A stretch of 43,611 nucleotides of DNA from Xenorhabdus griffiniae. Its GTDB lineage: Bacteria > Pseudomonadota > Gammaproteobacteria > Enterobacterales > Enterobacteriaceae. Shown here one piece after another: positions 1 through 7,275 of the stretch. The stretch is from positions 1-43,611 of the forward strand of contig NZ_LDNM01000102.1 of assembly GCF_001028135.1 (NCBI RefSeq). Direction: 5' to 3'. The number at the start of each line of letters is the position of its first letter. The first letter of the stretch is position 1. The notes beneath the pieces were generated by a model. The model searched no databases and was not told the origin of the DNA. It saw only the letters and a program-made list of their open reading frames with translations. Made by a program: the position numbers and the translations under genes.

Positions 1-122
1 AGCTCTTTACTCGAAGCAACCTGTTTATTTTTGACTAAAAAACATTCGTGATCTTGCCCTGCCCATACAAGAAGGTTATTTTTATTAAGCTCTTCAATTA
101 ATATATTGATATTATTTTTCAT
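1..122 (-). CDS. N-terminus of a probable nonribosomal peptide synthetase (partial)
   Basis: Read on the minus strand from an ATG at 122-120, the first 40 codons begin MKNNINILIEELNKNNLLVW and continue past the window edge, so only the start is visible. The pattern (a helix ILIEELNKNN, then a LxVW strand and a short hairpin) resembles the TubC_N-type docking domain found at the start of many NRPS subunits, where it binds the C-terminus of the preceding subunit. That assignment rests on remembered family features and about 35 residues. A purine-rich AGGAG lies 13 bases upstream, farther than usual, and an in-frame stop lies two codons upstream of the ATG, so no earlier start is available. It is the third gene of a same-strand set with the DUF819 protein and the VanX-like dipeptidase, 64 bases after the former. 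It could instead be an unrelated hypothetical protein. Confidence 0.5.
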   Translation of the reverse strand, partial: MKNNINILIEELNKNNLLVWAGQDHECFLVKNKQVASSKE

Positions 123-186
123 TAATTATGATTAGCTCCTACTCTACTTAATTCCTACATATCCCAAAGAGCATCATTATGCCATA

Positions 187-1404
187 TCACAAATTACCCA
201 CCACAAAATAAACAAACGTCCCCACATAATTACCAATTACGTAGCCGAATGTACCAATGACCATAATCGGGCCGACCAGATTGAACCAACCACGGCTGAT
301 TGCCATTGCGGCTGCGGTAGTTGGTCCACCAATATTGGCATTACACGCCAAAATGTTTTCCTCCAGGCTGAACTTAAACACTTTCCCCACGGCAAAAGTC
401 AGTATCAAGTTGAGCATGGCAATGACAAAGACGAAAGCAAACAACAGGGGCGCATGGCTGATAATGACCTGGACGGATGCCGGTATGCCAATGACAACAA
501 AGAACATATAAATGGCGTAAGTCCCCAACTCCTGAGTGCCATTCAGTTTGCTGAATGTCTCTTTAAATATTGAGACGATAATGAAGGTGACTGTCGTCAG
601 AAGCAGATATTTATCAGAAATCAGGCCGAAAATTAGCTCTTGGTAAATGTTGTTTGGCTGCCCAAGTAAGGTTTTTAACCATGATGAAAGATGAAATGAG
701 AGCGCGACGATAAAAATCGACCATGCCAGCGATAAGGCGATGTCTTTTAGGGCAATATTTTTCGGTTTCCAATAAGTCGTCACCAAAGGTTGGGGTTTAT
801 CTGAATTAGGTATCTTCTCCATCTGATCAGTATATGGACTGCCCCAGAATCTCCTCGCCACAGTCCAACCGGATAAAAGTATCAGAATAATAAAATAGGC
901 GGCCATCATAAAATTATCAGCCACGATAGTCGCAGCGACCATGCTCTGGGAAGTGCCCAGTTTGGCAGACATTGCCGCAAAATTAACCGCGCCTCCCGTG
1001 TAAGAAGCAGAGATCATGCCACTGATTTTATCTAATTCCGGTATGTACGCCTTGAAAAGCCAGAAGGAGGCAATCGTACCAATCATGGTCGCTACAGAGG
1101 AAATCAGAAAAAGTATCAGTAACCTCCCACTTTCTTTAAAGAGGCTATGCAGGTTGGTTTTAAATAATAATAAAGGGATCGCCAATGGCAGAATATATTG
1201 CCAAACAACATCGTAAGCCGGTGCTTCGACTGGAATAATATTGAAATTGGATGCAATGATAGCAATGATCAATGCAATCACTGCGCCCGGTATTTTAGAG
1301 GCCCATTTGAAACGCTGTTCCACCATTATGGCGGCAGCAACAGCAATCATGATAAAAGCCCAAAGTAGTAATGAATTGTCAGATGCAATAAGTGTATTTT
1401 TCAT
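187..1404 (-). CDS. DUF819 (YjcL-type) integral membrane protein
   Basis: This 405-residue protein is almost entirely hydrophobic, with about ten to twelve membrane segments and Gly-rich stretches such as SASYTGGAVNFAAMSAKLG and NIGGPTTAAAMA. These are typical of the DUF819/COG5505 family of uncharacterised inner-membrane proteins, whose two-fold repeated architecture suggests a transporter. The ATG at 1404 has a good ribosome binding site (AGGGGAA, 5 bases upstream). The gene lies 69 bases downstream of the VanX-like dipeptidase on the same strand and 64 bases before the NRPS-like start, so the three are probably co-transcribed. DUF819 genes are, as I recall, sometimes found beside dipeptide-metabolising enzymes. 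A role in moving a dipeptide or a peptide product would fit the neighbours but is inference. Confidence 0.85.
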   Translation of the reverse strand: MKNTLIASDNSLLLWAFIMIAVAAAIMVEQRFKWASKIPGAVIALIIAIIASNFNIIPVEAPAYDVVWQYILPLAIPLLLFKTNLHSLFKESGRLLILFLISSVATMIGTIASFWLFKAYIPELDKISGMISASYTGGAVNFAAMSAKLGTSQSMVAATIVADNFMMAAYFIILILLSGWTVARRFWGSPYTDQMEKIPNSDKPQPLVTTYWKPKNIALKDIALSLAWSIFIVALSFHLSSWLKTLLGQPNNIYQELIFGLISDKYLLLTTVTFIIVSIFKETFSKLNGTQELGTYAIYMFFVVIGIPASVQVIISHAPLLFAFVFVIAMLNLILTFAVGKVFKFSLEENILACNANIGGPTTAAAMAISRGWFNLVGPIMVIGTFGYVIGNYVGTFVYFVVGNL

Positions 1405-1473
1405 TATTTCCCCTGATGTTTATCAAATAAAAAAGAAAATAGTTACGCACTGACTTATTAAATGATTTAATTA

Positions 1474-2220
1474 TTAAAAACATGGGGTTGTATCTATGGC
1501 ACCATAAATAGCAGCCTGATTTTTATAAAATGCCCACATAGAATTCCCATAATCATAATGCCACCATTCAGTGGGTAAACTGGTAAACCCTACTTGCGTC
1601 ATGGCTTGATAGAGTAATCGGCGATATAAAGTAGCAGGCATATTTTTTTCCGGCGCTTTTTCTAATGCGGCGGTGTAGGAAAGTTCGCTCACTTCATCGA
1701 ACTCAGTTCCCAAAAACAGTGGATGACCCGATGCGATATCGAAGAGTGTGACATCCACGGATCCCCCTGTCAGATGCGGGCTGATCTGATTTTCTTCTAC
1801 GGGCGCCGGAGCGACAAACTGCTGCAAGAGTTTTCGTTGTTCTTCTGCCGATAAGTCAGTATATTGCTCTGCAATCTTTGCCTGTGTTATCTCTTGCAAT
1901 GCCTGTTGAGTTTCCCGTGAACGCCAGCCATCCAATACCAAAATCCCTAAATGGGCAGGAAGCAGTTGTGATGCCAATCTTAATTTTTCCGCCACACTTT
2001 TTCTTACCATACCATATTTAATCGCGCCTTTTATTCCCGCCAGATAATAAACAGATTTTTGCTTTAATTTATTCGAGTCAGTAATAATTTCTAAATATTC
2101 ATCACATTCATAAATAGGAATTTTATTAATTATTTTCCAATTAAAATCTCTTTCTTGTGGGATCTTTTCCGCAGAATATTTTCCCAAATCGACATTTCCA
2201 GAAGAAGCAGATAACAACAT
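1474..2220 (-). CDS. VanX/DdpX-type D-alanyl-D-alanine dipeptidase
   Basis: This M15D-family zinc dipeptidase has about 248 residues from the preferred start. The zinc and catalytic residues expected for VanX are all visible: His149 and Asp156 in SPHLTGGSVDVTL, Glu218 and His221 in PTEWWHYDYGN, and the substrate-contacting Arg in LDGWRSRE near residue 100. The fold should hydrolyse D-Ala-D-Ala or related D,D-dipeptides in the cytoplasm, since no signal peptide is evident. The ATG at 2220 is chosen because GAGGT sits 5 bases upstream. A GTG at 2232 overlaps that ribosome binding site and would add four residues. It is the first gene of a probable operon with the DUF819 membrane protein and the NRPS-like gene. 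Roles could be D-Ala recycling, self-protection, or processing of a peptide product; the sequence does not decide. Confidence 0.88.
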   Translation of the reverse strand: MLLSASSGNVDLGKYSAEKIPQERDFNWKIINKIPIYECDEYLEIITDSNKLKQKSVYYLAGIKGAIKYGMVRKSVAEKLRLASQLLPAHLGILVLDGWRSRETQQALQEITQAKIAEQYTDLSAEEQRKLLQQFVAPAPVEENQISPHLTGGSVDVTLFDIASGHPLFLGTEFDEVSELSYTAALEKAPEKNMPATLYRRLLYQAMTQVGFTSLPTEWWHYDYGNSMWAFYKNQAAIYGAIDTTPCF

Positions 2221-2340
2221 ATTTGACCTCACACTATCATATTGGAACAGGCATCATTTGAATAACAATACAATTACAGATTGACAACAGAGATGCAAGC
2301 CATCAAATTTTATTTACTTTTATGAAATTGAATCATCTTT

Positions 2341-2446
2341 TATACCAATCCAACTTCAAGATGCGTGTCATATTTCCCCGCGCAGCGGGGAAATATAAGG
2401 CCTCGCGTCGTCTTGCGGATTGCAACTTGAAGTTTATCGAGTATAT
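2341..2446 (+). repeat. Dispersed ERIC-like intergenic palindromic repeat, copy 1
   Basis: The element opens with TATACCAATCCAACTTCAAG and closes with CAACTTGAAGTTTATCGAGT. At 2370-2396 it holds a perfect 12-bp inverted repeat (ATATTTCCCCGC / GCGGGGAAATAT) around a 3-base loop. A second, inverted and shortened copy lies at 35067-35143 with about 90% identity over the shared part. The ends recall the CAACTTGAAG ends of ERIC elements. It fills most of the 325-base gap between the dipeptidase gene and pyrI. No gene is visible in the rest of the gap. Confidence 0.75.
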
Positions 2447-2521
2447 ATTCAAAAGCTAATCAGATGAAATGCCGAATCGTCTGTGACAAAATAAGCCGAT
2501 TTCCTTGATCCCCTAATACCT

Positions 2522-2560
2522 GGAGGAGGAATACCGAGACGGTATTCATGACACAACATG
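2522..2560 (+). promoter_or_regulatory. pyrI translation-initiation region with hairpin between SD and start
   Basis: A strong purine tract GGAGGAGG (2522-2529) is followed by a perfect 8-bp hairpin (GAATACCG, loop AGA, CGGTATTC; 2529-2547). Then comes a near-duplicate ten-base unit ATGACACAAC / ATGACTCAAG. The first ATG (2548) opens only a 15-codon frame; the second (2558) opens PyrI. Folding of the hairpin would place the purine tract about ten bases from the pyrI ATG. Function is inference. Confidence 0.5.
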
Positions 2561-3022
2561 ACTCAAGACCATCAACTACAAGTAGAAGCGATTAAATGCG
2601 GCACGGTTATCGATCATATCCCCGCCCATGTCGGCTTTAAATTATTGTCGCTGTTCAAACTCACCGAAACAGACAAGCGCATTACTATTGGCCTGAACCT
2701 GCCTTCCAACCATTTGGGTAAAAAGGATCTGATCAAGATTGAAAACACCTTTCTGACAGAGCAACAGGCAAATCAACTCGCCGTGTATGCCCCACATGCC
2801 ACCATCAATAACATTGAGAATTACGTTGTGGTTAAAAAGATGCCAATTAATCTGCCCGACCAGATCAACAGTGTTCTTGTCTGCCCAAACAGCAATTGCA
2901 TCAGCCATAATGAACCTGTCAACAGCAGCTTCCATGTGATGTCAGAAAAAGACGATGTGGTATTGCGCTGTAAGTACTGCGAGAAAGAGTTTGATCGCCA
3001 GGCCGTTATCAATAACGGTTAA
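2558..3022 (+). CDS. pyrI: Aspartate carbamoyltransferase regulatory subunit
   Basis: PyrI is the regulatory chain of aspartate transcarbamoylase. It binds CTP, ATP and UTP and links PyrB trimers through a zinc domain, setting flux into pyrimidine synthesis. The protein has 154 residues, as in Escherichia coli. The nucleotide domain ([36 protein letters not shown]) is followed by the zinc ligands Cys109, Cys114 (CPNSNC) and Cys138, Cys141 (CKYC). The start at 2558 is chosen by homology ([12 protein letters not shown]); no conventional ribosome binding site sits immediately before it. pyrB, normally directly upstream, is not present: that space holds a repeat and then the unrelated dipeptidase gene. 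Either pyrB is elsewhere or the operon was broken. ridA follows 138 bases downstream, as in the ancestral order. Confidence 0.96.
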   Translation: MTQDHQLQVEAIKCGTVIDHIPAHVGFKLLSLFKLTETDKRITIGLNLPSNHLGKKDLIKIENTFLTEQQANQLAVYAPHATINNIENYVVVKKMPINLPDQINSVLVCPNSNCISHNEPVNSSFHVMSEKDDVVLRCKYCEKEFDRQAVINNG

Positions 3023-3160
3023 CCGCCGGTTCAAACAATCTACCCGCGACCCGTTCACACAATCTGTAAGAATGTCCTGTATCAATTGATGTGGGACAGA
3101 GGATCACTATAATGGCGATCCAATAAATTTTTCCATTTAGATGTCAAACAGGAGTTTCTA

Positions 3161-3547
3161 ATGTCACGTTCTATCCATACCGAGAATGCCCCCGCCGCAA
3201 TCGGCCCTTATGTTCAGGGTGTTGATCTGGGCAGCATGGTTATCACTTCCGGCCAGATCCCTGTTGATCCCAAAACGGGGACCATCCCTGAAGAGGTGAC
3301 GGCTCAAGCCCGTCAATCTTTGGAAAACGTTAAAGCGATTATTGAACAATCCGGCTTGAAAGTCGCTGATATCGTAAAAACCACGGTGTTCGTTAAGGAT
3401 CTGAATGATTTTGCTGCCGTGAACGCAACTTACGAAGCGTTCTTCGCTGAACATAATGCGCCGTTCCCTGCCCGTTCATGCGTTGAAGTTGCCCGTCTGC
3501 CAAAAGATGTGAAAATCGAAATCGAAGCCATCGCCGTTCGTCGCTAA
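3161..3547 (+). CDS. ridA: RidA reactive enamine/imine deaminase
   Basis: This is a YjgF/YER057c/UK114-family protein of 128 residues, the usual length. RidA hydrolyses reactive 2-aminoacrylate and related enamines released by PLP enzymes, protecting cells in the cytoplasm. The family signature (PARSCVEVARLPKDVKIEIE) is present near the C-terminus with the conserved active-site Arg105, and so is the N-terminal AIGPYVQ segment. The ATG at 3161 has an AGGAG ribosome binding site 8 bases upstream. Position after pyrI is conserved among enterobacteria. A hairpin lies just past the stop (3564-3585, CCCTGAT/ATCAGGG) but lacks a clear T-run. Confidence 0.97.
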   Translation: MSRSIHTENAPAAIGPYVQGVDLGSMVITSGQIPVDPKTGTIPEEVTAQARQSLENVKAIIEQSGLKVADIVKTTVFVKDLNDFAAVNATYEAFFAEHNAPFPARSCVEVARLPKDVKIEIEAIAVRR

Positions 3548-3659
3548 TTTGCCGTTTTCCCAGCCCTGATCACTCGGTATCAGGGTTGATATTCCCGTCT
3601 GGTTTTCCTCTTTTTCTTTGTCTGAGATCAACTTTTTAGGTTGTATATTGGCTTATAAA

Positions 3660-3705
3660 ACCCACATATTGTGCTTTAATATAATAAATAAACTATATAT
3701 AGTAT
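3660..3705 (+). promoter_or_regulatory. nrdDG promoter: -10 flanked by two NrdR-like boxes
   Basis: Two 16-base sites resembling NrdR boxes start at 3660 (ACCCACATATTGTGCT) and 3690 (AAACTATATATAGTAT), 30 bases apart, about three helical turns as expected for NrdR. The second contains the 12-bp palindrome ACTATATATAGT. A perfect -10 hexamer TATAAT sits between them at 3680-3685. No convincing -35 is seen. Binding by NrdR is inference from spacing and resemblance. Confidence 0.5.
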
Positions 3706-3726
3706 TTATACACAAAATTATCCACA
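3706..3726 (+). promoter_or_regulatory. Two tandem DnaA-box-like sites before nrdD
   Basis: TTATACACA (3706-3714) and TTATCCACA (3718-3726) lie in direct orientation, 12 bases apart. The second is the canonical high-affinity DnaA box and the first fits TTATNCACA. They sit just downstream of the NrdR-like boxes and about 64 bases before the nrdD start. DnaA control of nrdAB is known in Escherichia coli; control of nrdDG here is inference. Confidence 0.5.
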
Positions 3727-3789
3727 TCAAAACAGAAAGAGAGTCTTCCTCTTATTTTTGCTGTGAATAACATATTGAGGTGCCATATT

Positions 3790-5718
3790 GTGAAAATGGT
3801 TGTGATGCAACAGGATGATGTGAGTAAAGGCAATACCTGTAAACAGGCTTCCCATGCATGGCATGATCGATTGGATCAAGACATTCGGGGTCTGATCGAG
3901 CAAAGTAATTTCTCTCTTCTTAATGAAAACGCCAATAAAGACAGTAAGGTTATTCCAACCCAGCGTGATCTATTGGCGGGGATTGTCGCCCGACAATATG
4001 CCAAGCAGCATATGCTGCCGCATGATGTGGTGCAGGCACACGATAGAGGCGAAATTCACTATCATGATCTGGATTACGCCCCGTTTTTTCCTATGTTCAA
4101 CTGTATGCTGATCGATTTGCAGGGCATGCTGACTAACGGCTTTAAAATGGGCAATGCGGAAATTGAACCGCCTAAATCCATTGCTACCGCCACTGCGGTT
4201 ACTGCCCAGATTATCGCGCAAGTTGCCAGCCACATTTATGGCGGAACAACCATTAATCGTATTGATGAAGTCCTCGCTCCTTTTGTGAAAGCCAGTTATG
4301 ACAAGCATCTGGCCATTGCCAAAGCGTGGAATATCGTAGATCAGGCTGCCTATGCAGAAGCCCGCACAGAAAAAGAGTGTTATGACGCTTTTCAGTCTCT
4401 GGAATATGAAGTCAATACGCTGCATACCGCTAATGGGCAAACGCCGTTTGTCACTTTCGGTTTCGGCTTGGGAACAACCAAAGAAGCCCGCCTGATTCAA
4501 ATCTCAATTCTGCGCAACCGCATTGCGGGTTTGGGAAAAAACCGCAAGACCGCTGTCTTCCCAAAACTGGTGTTTACTATTCGTGATGGATTGAATCACC
4601 GGTTTGGTGATCCGCACTATGACATTAAATTATTGGCCCTGGAATGTGCCAGTAAACGCATGTATCCCGATATTCTCAATTATGATCAAGTGATCAAGGT
4701 AACGGGATCATTTAAAACGCCAATGGGTTGCCGCAGTTTTCTCAGTGTTTATGAGGAAAACGGTCAGCAAATTCACGAAGGGCGTAACAATTTAGGCGTT
4801 ATCAGCCTGAATCTTCCCCGTATTGCGCTTGAAGCCAAGGGGAATGAAGATGATTTTTGGCAAACTTTAGATCAACGCTTGTTACTCGCCAAAAAAGCGC
4901 TGATGACGCGAATCTCTCGCCTCGAAAAGACTAAAGCTCGCGTTGCCCCGATCCTCTATATGGAAGGTGCCTGTGGTGTACGCCTGAAAGCGGATGACAA
5001 TATTGCCGATATTTTCAAACAGGGTCGTGCTTCTATCTCGTTGGGCTATATCGGCATTCATGAAACGATAAATGCGTTATATGGCAATCACATTCATCTG
5101 TTTGATGATGAACGGCGCCAGCAGAAAGCCATCGAGATTGTTAAACACTTACGTAAGGCCGTCGATCAGTGGAAGCAGGAGACGGGATATGGTTTTAATT
5201 TGTACAGTACACCCAGCGAGAATTTATGTGACCGCTTCTGCCGTTTGGATATCGCTGAGTTTGGCGTAATCCAGGGTGTCACTGATAAGGGCTATTACAC
5301 CAACAGCTTCCATCTGGATGTAGAAAAAAAGGTCAATCCCTACGATAAGCTGGACTTTGAAGCGCCCTATCCGCCATTGGCAAATGGGGGTTTTATTTGC
5401 TATGGCGAGTATCCCAATCTGCAACATAATTTGAAAGCATTAGAAGATGTCTGGGATTACAGTTATTCACGTGTGCCTTACTATGGCACCAATACGCCCA
5501 TCGATGAGTGTTACCAATGCGGTTTTACCGGAGAATTTGCCTGTACCAGCAAAGGGTTCACCTGCCCCCAATGTGGCAACCATGATCCAGCCCATGTTTC
5601 AGTGATTCGCCGTGTTTGTGGTTACCTTGGCAGCCCGGATGCCCGCCCATTCAATGCAGGTAAGCAGGAAGAAGTGAAACGCCGTGTGAAACATCTCGGC
5701 CATGGGCAGATAGGTTAA
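3790..5718 (+). CDS. nrdD: Anaerobic ribonucleoside-triphosphate reductase, ATP-cone deleted
   Basis: This class III reductase is a glycyl-radical enzyme that makes dNTPs without oxygen. The catalytic body is complete and very close to Escherichia coli NrdD: the run from RLDQDIRGLIEQ onward, the Zn-binding CxxC pairs (CYQCGFTGEF, CPQCG) and the radical site RVCGYLG with Gly611, equal to Gly681 minus 70. The N-terminus is abnormal. After about 11 residues matching the start of the ATP-cone (KMVVMQQDD for the usual VMKRDG) the sequence jumps to the linker before RLNQEIRG, so about 70 residues, nearly the whole ATP-cone, are absent. No frameshifted remnant of it is visible upstream. The GTG at 3790 is preferred because GAGG lies 9 bases upstream; a GTG at 3763 would add nine residues. 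nrdG follows after 4 bases. Loss of dATP feedback is inferred. Confidence 0.95.
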   Translation: MKMVVMQQDDVSKGNTCKQASHAWHDRLDQDIRGLIEQSNFSLLNENANKDSKVIPTQRDLLAGIVARQYAKQHMLPHDVVQAHDRGEIHYHDLDYAPFFPMFNCMLIDLQGMLTNGFKMGNAEIEPPKSIATATAVTAQIIAQVASHIYGGTTINRIDEVLAPFVKASYDKHLAIAKAWNIVDQAAYAEARTEKECYDAFQSLEYEVNTLHTANGQTPFVTFGFGLGTTKEARLIQISILRNRIAGLGKNRKTAVFPKLVFTIRDGLNHRFGDPHYDIKLLALECASKRMYPDILNYDQVIKVTGSFKTPMGCRSFLSVYEENGQQIHEGRNNLGVISLNLPRIALEAKGNEDDFWQTLDQRLLLAKKALMTRISRLEKTKARVAPILYMEGACGVRLKADDNIADIFKQGRASISLGYIGIHETINALYGNHIHLFDDERRQQKAIEIVKHLRKAVDQWKQETGYGFNLYSTPSENLCDRFCRLDIAEFGVIQGVTDKGYYTNSFHLDVEKKVNPYDKLDFEAPYPPLANGGFICYGEYPNLQHNLKALEDVWDYSYSRVPYYGTNTPIDECYQCGFTGEFACTSKGFTCPQCGNHDPAHVSVIRRVCGYLGSPDARPFNAGKQEEVKRRVKHLGHGQIG

Positions 5719-5722
5719 TAGC

Positions 5723-6184
5723 ATGAATTATCATCAATATTATCCGGTTGATGTGGTGAATGGTCCCGGCACCCGCTGTACGCTGTTCGTGTCAGGTTGT
5801 TTGCATCAATGTCGTGGCTGCTACAACCAAAGTACATGGCGAGTCGATTCAGGTCAGCCTTTTACGCAAGCCCTCGAAGATCAAATCATTGCCGACCTGA
5901 GCGATCACCGGATTAAACGGCAAGGTCTGTCACTGTCTGGCGGTGATCCGCTGCATCCTCATAATGTTCGCCGCATACTGCAACTGGTTAAACGTGTACG
6001 GGAAGAATGCCCGGATAAGGATATCTGGCTGTGGACAGGTTATGTCCTCAATGAATTAAGCGAAATTCAGCAGGAAGTTATCAGTTACGTTCATGTGGTA
6101 GTGGATGGGAAGTTTGAACAAGCGCTGTATGATCCCACGTTAATTTGGCGAGGCAGCCATAATCAGGTTATCCACTATTTATGA
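5723..6184 (+). CDS. nrdG: Anaerobic ribonucleotide reductase activating protein (radical SAM)
   Basis: NrdG installs the glycyl radical on NrdD using S-adenosylmethionine and a [4Fe-4S] cluster. The protein has 153 residues, close to the 154 of Escherichia coli. The cluster ligands Cys26, Cys30 and Cys33 form CLHQCRGC, the CX3CX2C motif, with the following YNQSTW also conserved. The GGDP motif (LSGGDPLHPHN) that contacts SAM is present. It starts 4 bases after the nrdD stop, so the pair is co-transcribed and probably translationally coupled. A complete activator argues that the shortened NrdD is still used. Confidence 0.97.
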   Translation: MNYHQYYPVDVVNGPGTRCTLFVSGCLHQCRGCYNQSTWRVDSGQPFTQALEDQIIADLSDHRIKRQGLSLSGGDPLHPHNVRRILQLVKRVREECPDKDIWLWTGYVLNELSEIQQEVISYVHVVVDGKFEQALYDPTLIWRGSHNQVIHYL

Positions 6185-6192
6185 TAGGAAAA

Positions 6193-6624
6193 TTAACGCT
6201 GCCAGTGTAATTTTTTGCCAAAACCGAGGGTGTTATTGACCATTTTGATTTCATTGATATTAAGTTGCCAGATGGGGGATTTGGCGGCTAAAGCGATGGG
6301 AAAACGGCGGCAATAATGCGCTCTGGGGATGGATTCGGCTTCACCTGTCAATCGCACGACTTCACCACGAAATTGGACCCCTTTGATTTGTGCAATATTG
6401 CGGGTTTGGCCGGCAACCGTACCTGCAACGATAGGATTGTTTTGCATCATCTGACCGTGGCGAGTATCGGACTCCGTCATAAACCAGAATGCCATGCTAT
6501 CCGCATCAAAGACATAAAAGCAGTTCGCACACCATAAATCCTGGCTTGAAGAAGTGCAAAGCGTGATGACATGTTGCCTGGCAAGATATTGACGAATTAT
6601 TAAAATTTCTTTATTTAAATCCAT
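6193..6624 (-). CDS. yhbP: YhbP/UPF0306 family protein (flavin-binding-like split barrel)
   Basis: The sequence matches the UPF0306 family: LARQHVITLCTS, DLWCANCFYVFDA, TRHGQMMQNNPIVAGTV and the ending NTLGFGKKLHW are all recognisable equivalents of Escherichia coli YhbP. The fold is the pyridoxamine-5'-phosphate oxidase-like split barrel; the reaction is unknown. The start at 6624 (MDLNKEI, 143 residues) is preferred because GGAAAT lies just upstream. A GTG at 6666 would add an unlikely 14-residue tail. It converges on nrdG with an 8-base gap. In Escherichia coli yhbP neighbours yhbQ and yhbS, as here. Confidence 0.92.
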   Translation of the reverse strand: MDLNKEILIIRQYLARQHVITLCTSSSQDLWCANCFYVFDADSMAFWFMTESDTRHGQMMQNNPIVAGTVAGQTRNIAQIKGVQFRGEVVRLTGEAESIPRAHYCRRFPIALAAKSPIWQLNINEIKMVNNTLGFGKKLHWQR

Positions 6625-6742
6625 ATATTTCCATACCGTTATTTTATTCAAATCATAACAGAACACGATAGGCGCCTTATCCAGTTACGTGTTATGTATT
6701 TGACTCAATAAACCCTGAGATTTAATATAGAAACACGATAAA

Positions 6743-6994
6743 TTATTTATAAATTTCAGCAACACCAGCGAGTTGATTCTGGCCATTTGCCGACACAATA
6801 CGGAAATAGGTTGCGCCAGCTTCATCAGCTTTTTTGGATAACTCTGTGGTCAGGCTATCGAGTGTCTCTGCACCGCTCACTGAAATAACACCGATTTTTT
6901 CTCCCTTAGCAACCTGAACTTCGGTAGCGGCAAAAGAACCGAAAGAAACTGCACCTAATGCTAAGGCAGCGACAATATTTTTGACCTTTTTCAT
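6743..6994 (-). CDS. DUF1471 (BhsA/McbA-type) exported small protein
   Basis: This 83-residue protein has an N-terminal signal peptide (MKKVKNIVAALALGAVSFGS, cleavage near FAA-TEVQ) and a DUF1471 domain with the typical KIGVISVSGAETLDSL and ADEAGATYFRIVSA pattern. Members are periplasmic or surface-associated stress and biofilm peptides such as BhsA, McbA and YahO; which one this equals cannot be told. The ATG has a GAGGAG ribosome binding site about 6 bases upstream. It stands alone between yhbP and yhbQ. The 281 bases upstream are strongly AT-rich and hold no visible gene. Confidence 0.9.
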   Translation of the reverse strand: MKKVKNIVAALALGAVSFGSFAATEVQVAKGEKIGVISVSGAETLDSLTTELSKKADEAGATYFRIVSANGQNQLAGVAEIYK

Positions 6995-7275
6995 GTTTTT
7001 CTCCTCTAATCATTTTTAAAATAGAGTTAATCTCTTGTAACTGTGAGCATGTTATACACTTGTTCAGATTATTATAATTAACAATTATTGCTATATTCTT
7101 TCAATTTTTTTGAAAAAAAATACCGCTATGGGTTAATAAATGGCATATAATTTAAATAAATTCATTTTGTTATATTTAAAAACCATCAAAAACTCAGCTT
7201 ATAACCACATTTATCACTAAAATATGAATTAATTTCCCATACAAATTAACTAATTGAAATTATTAAAAATAAATA

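Noticed and set aside
3564-3585. Rho-independent terminator after ridA
   Set aside because: CCCTGAT/ATCAGGG pairs well but is followed by TTGATATTCCCG without a T-run, so termination cannot be claimed.
3548-3762. A frameshifted ATP-cone for NrdD upstream of the annotated start
   Set aside because: None of the three frames shows the expected helices or the RDG motif; the region looks like promoter DNA.
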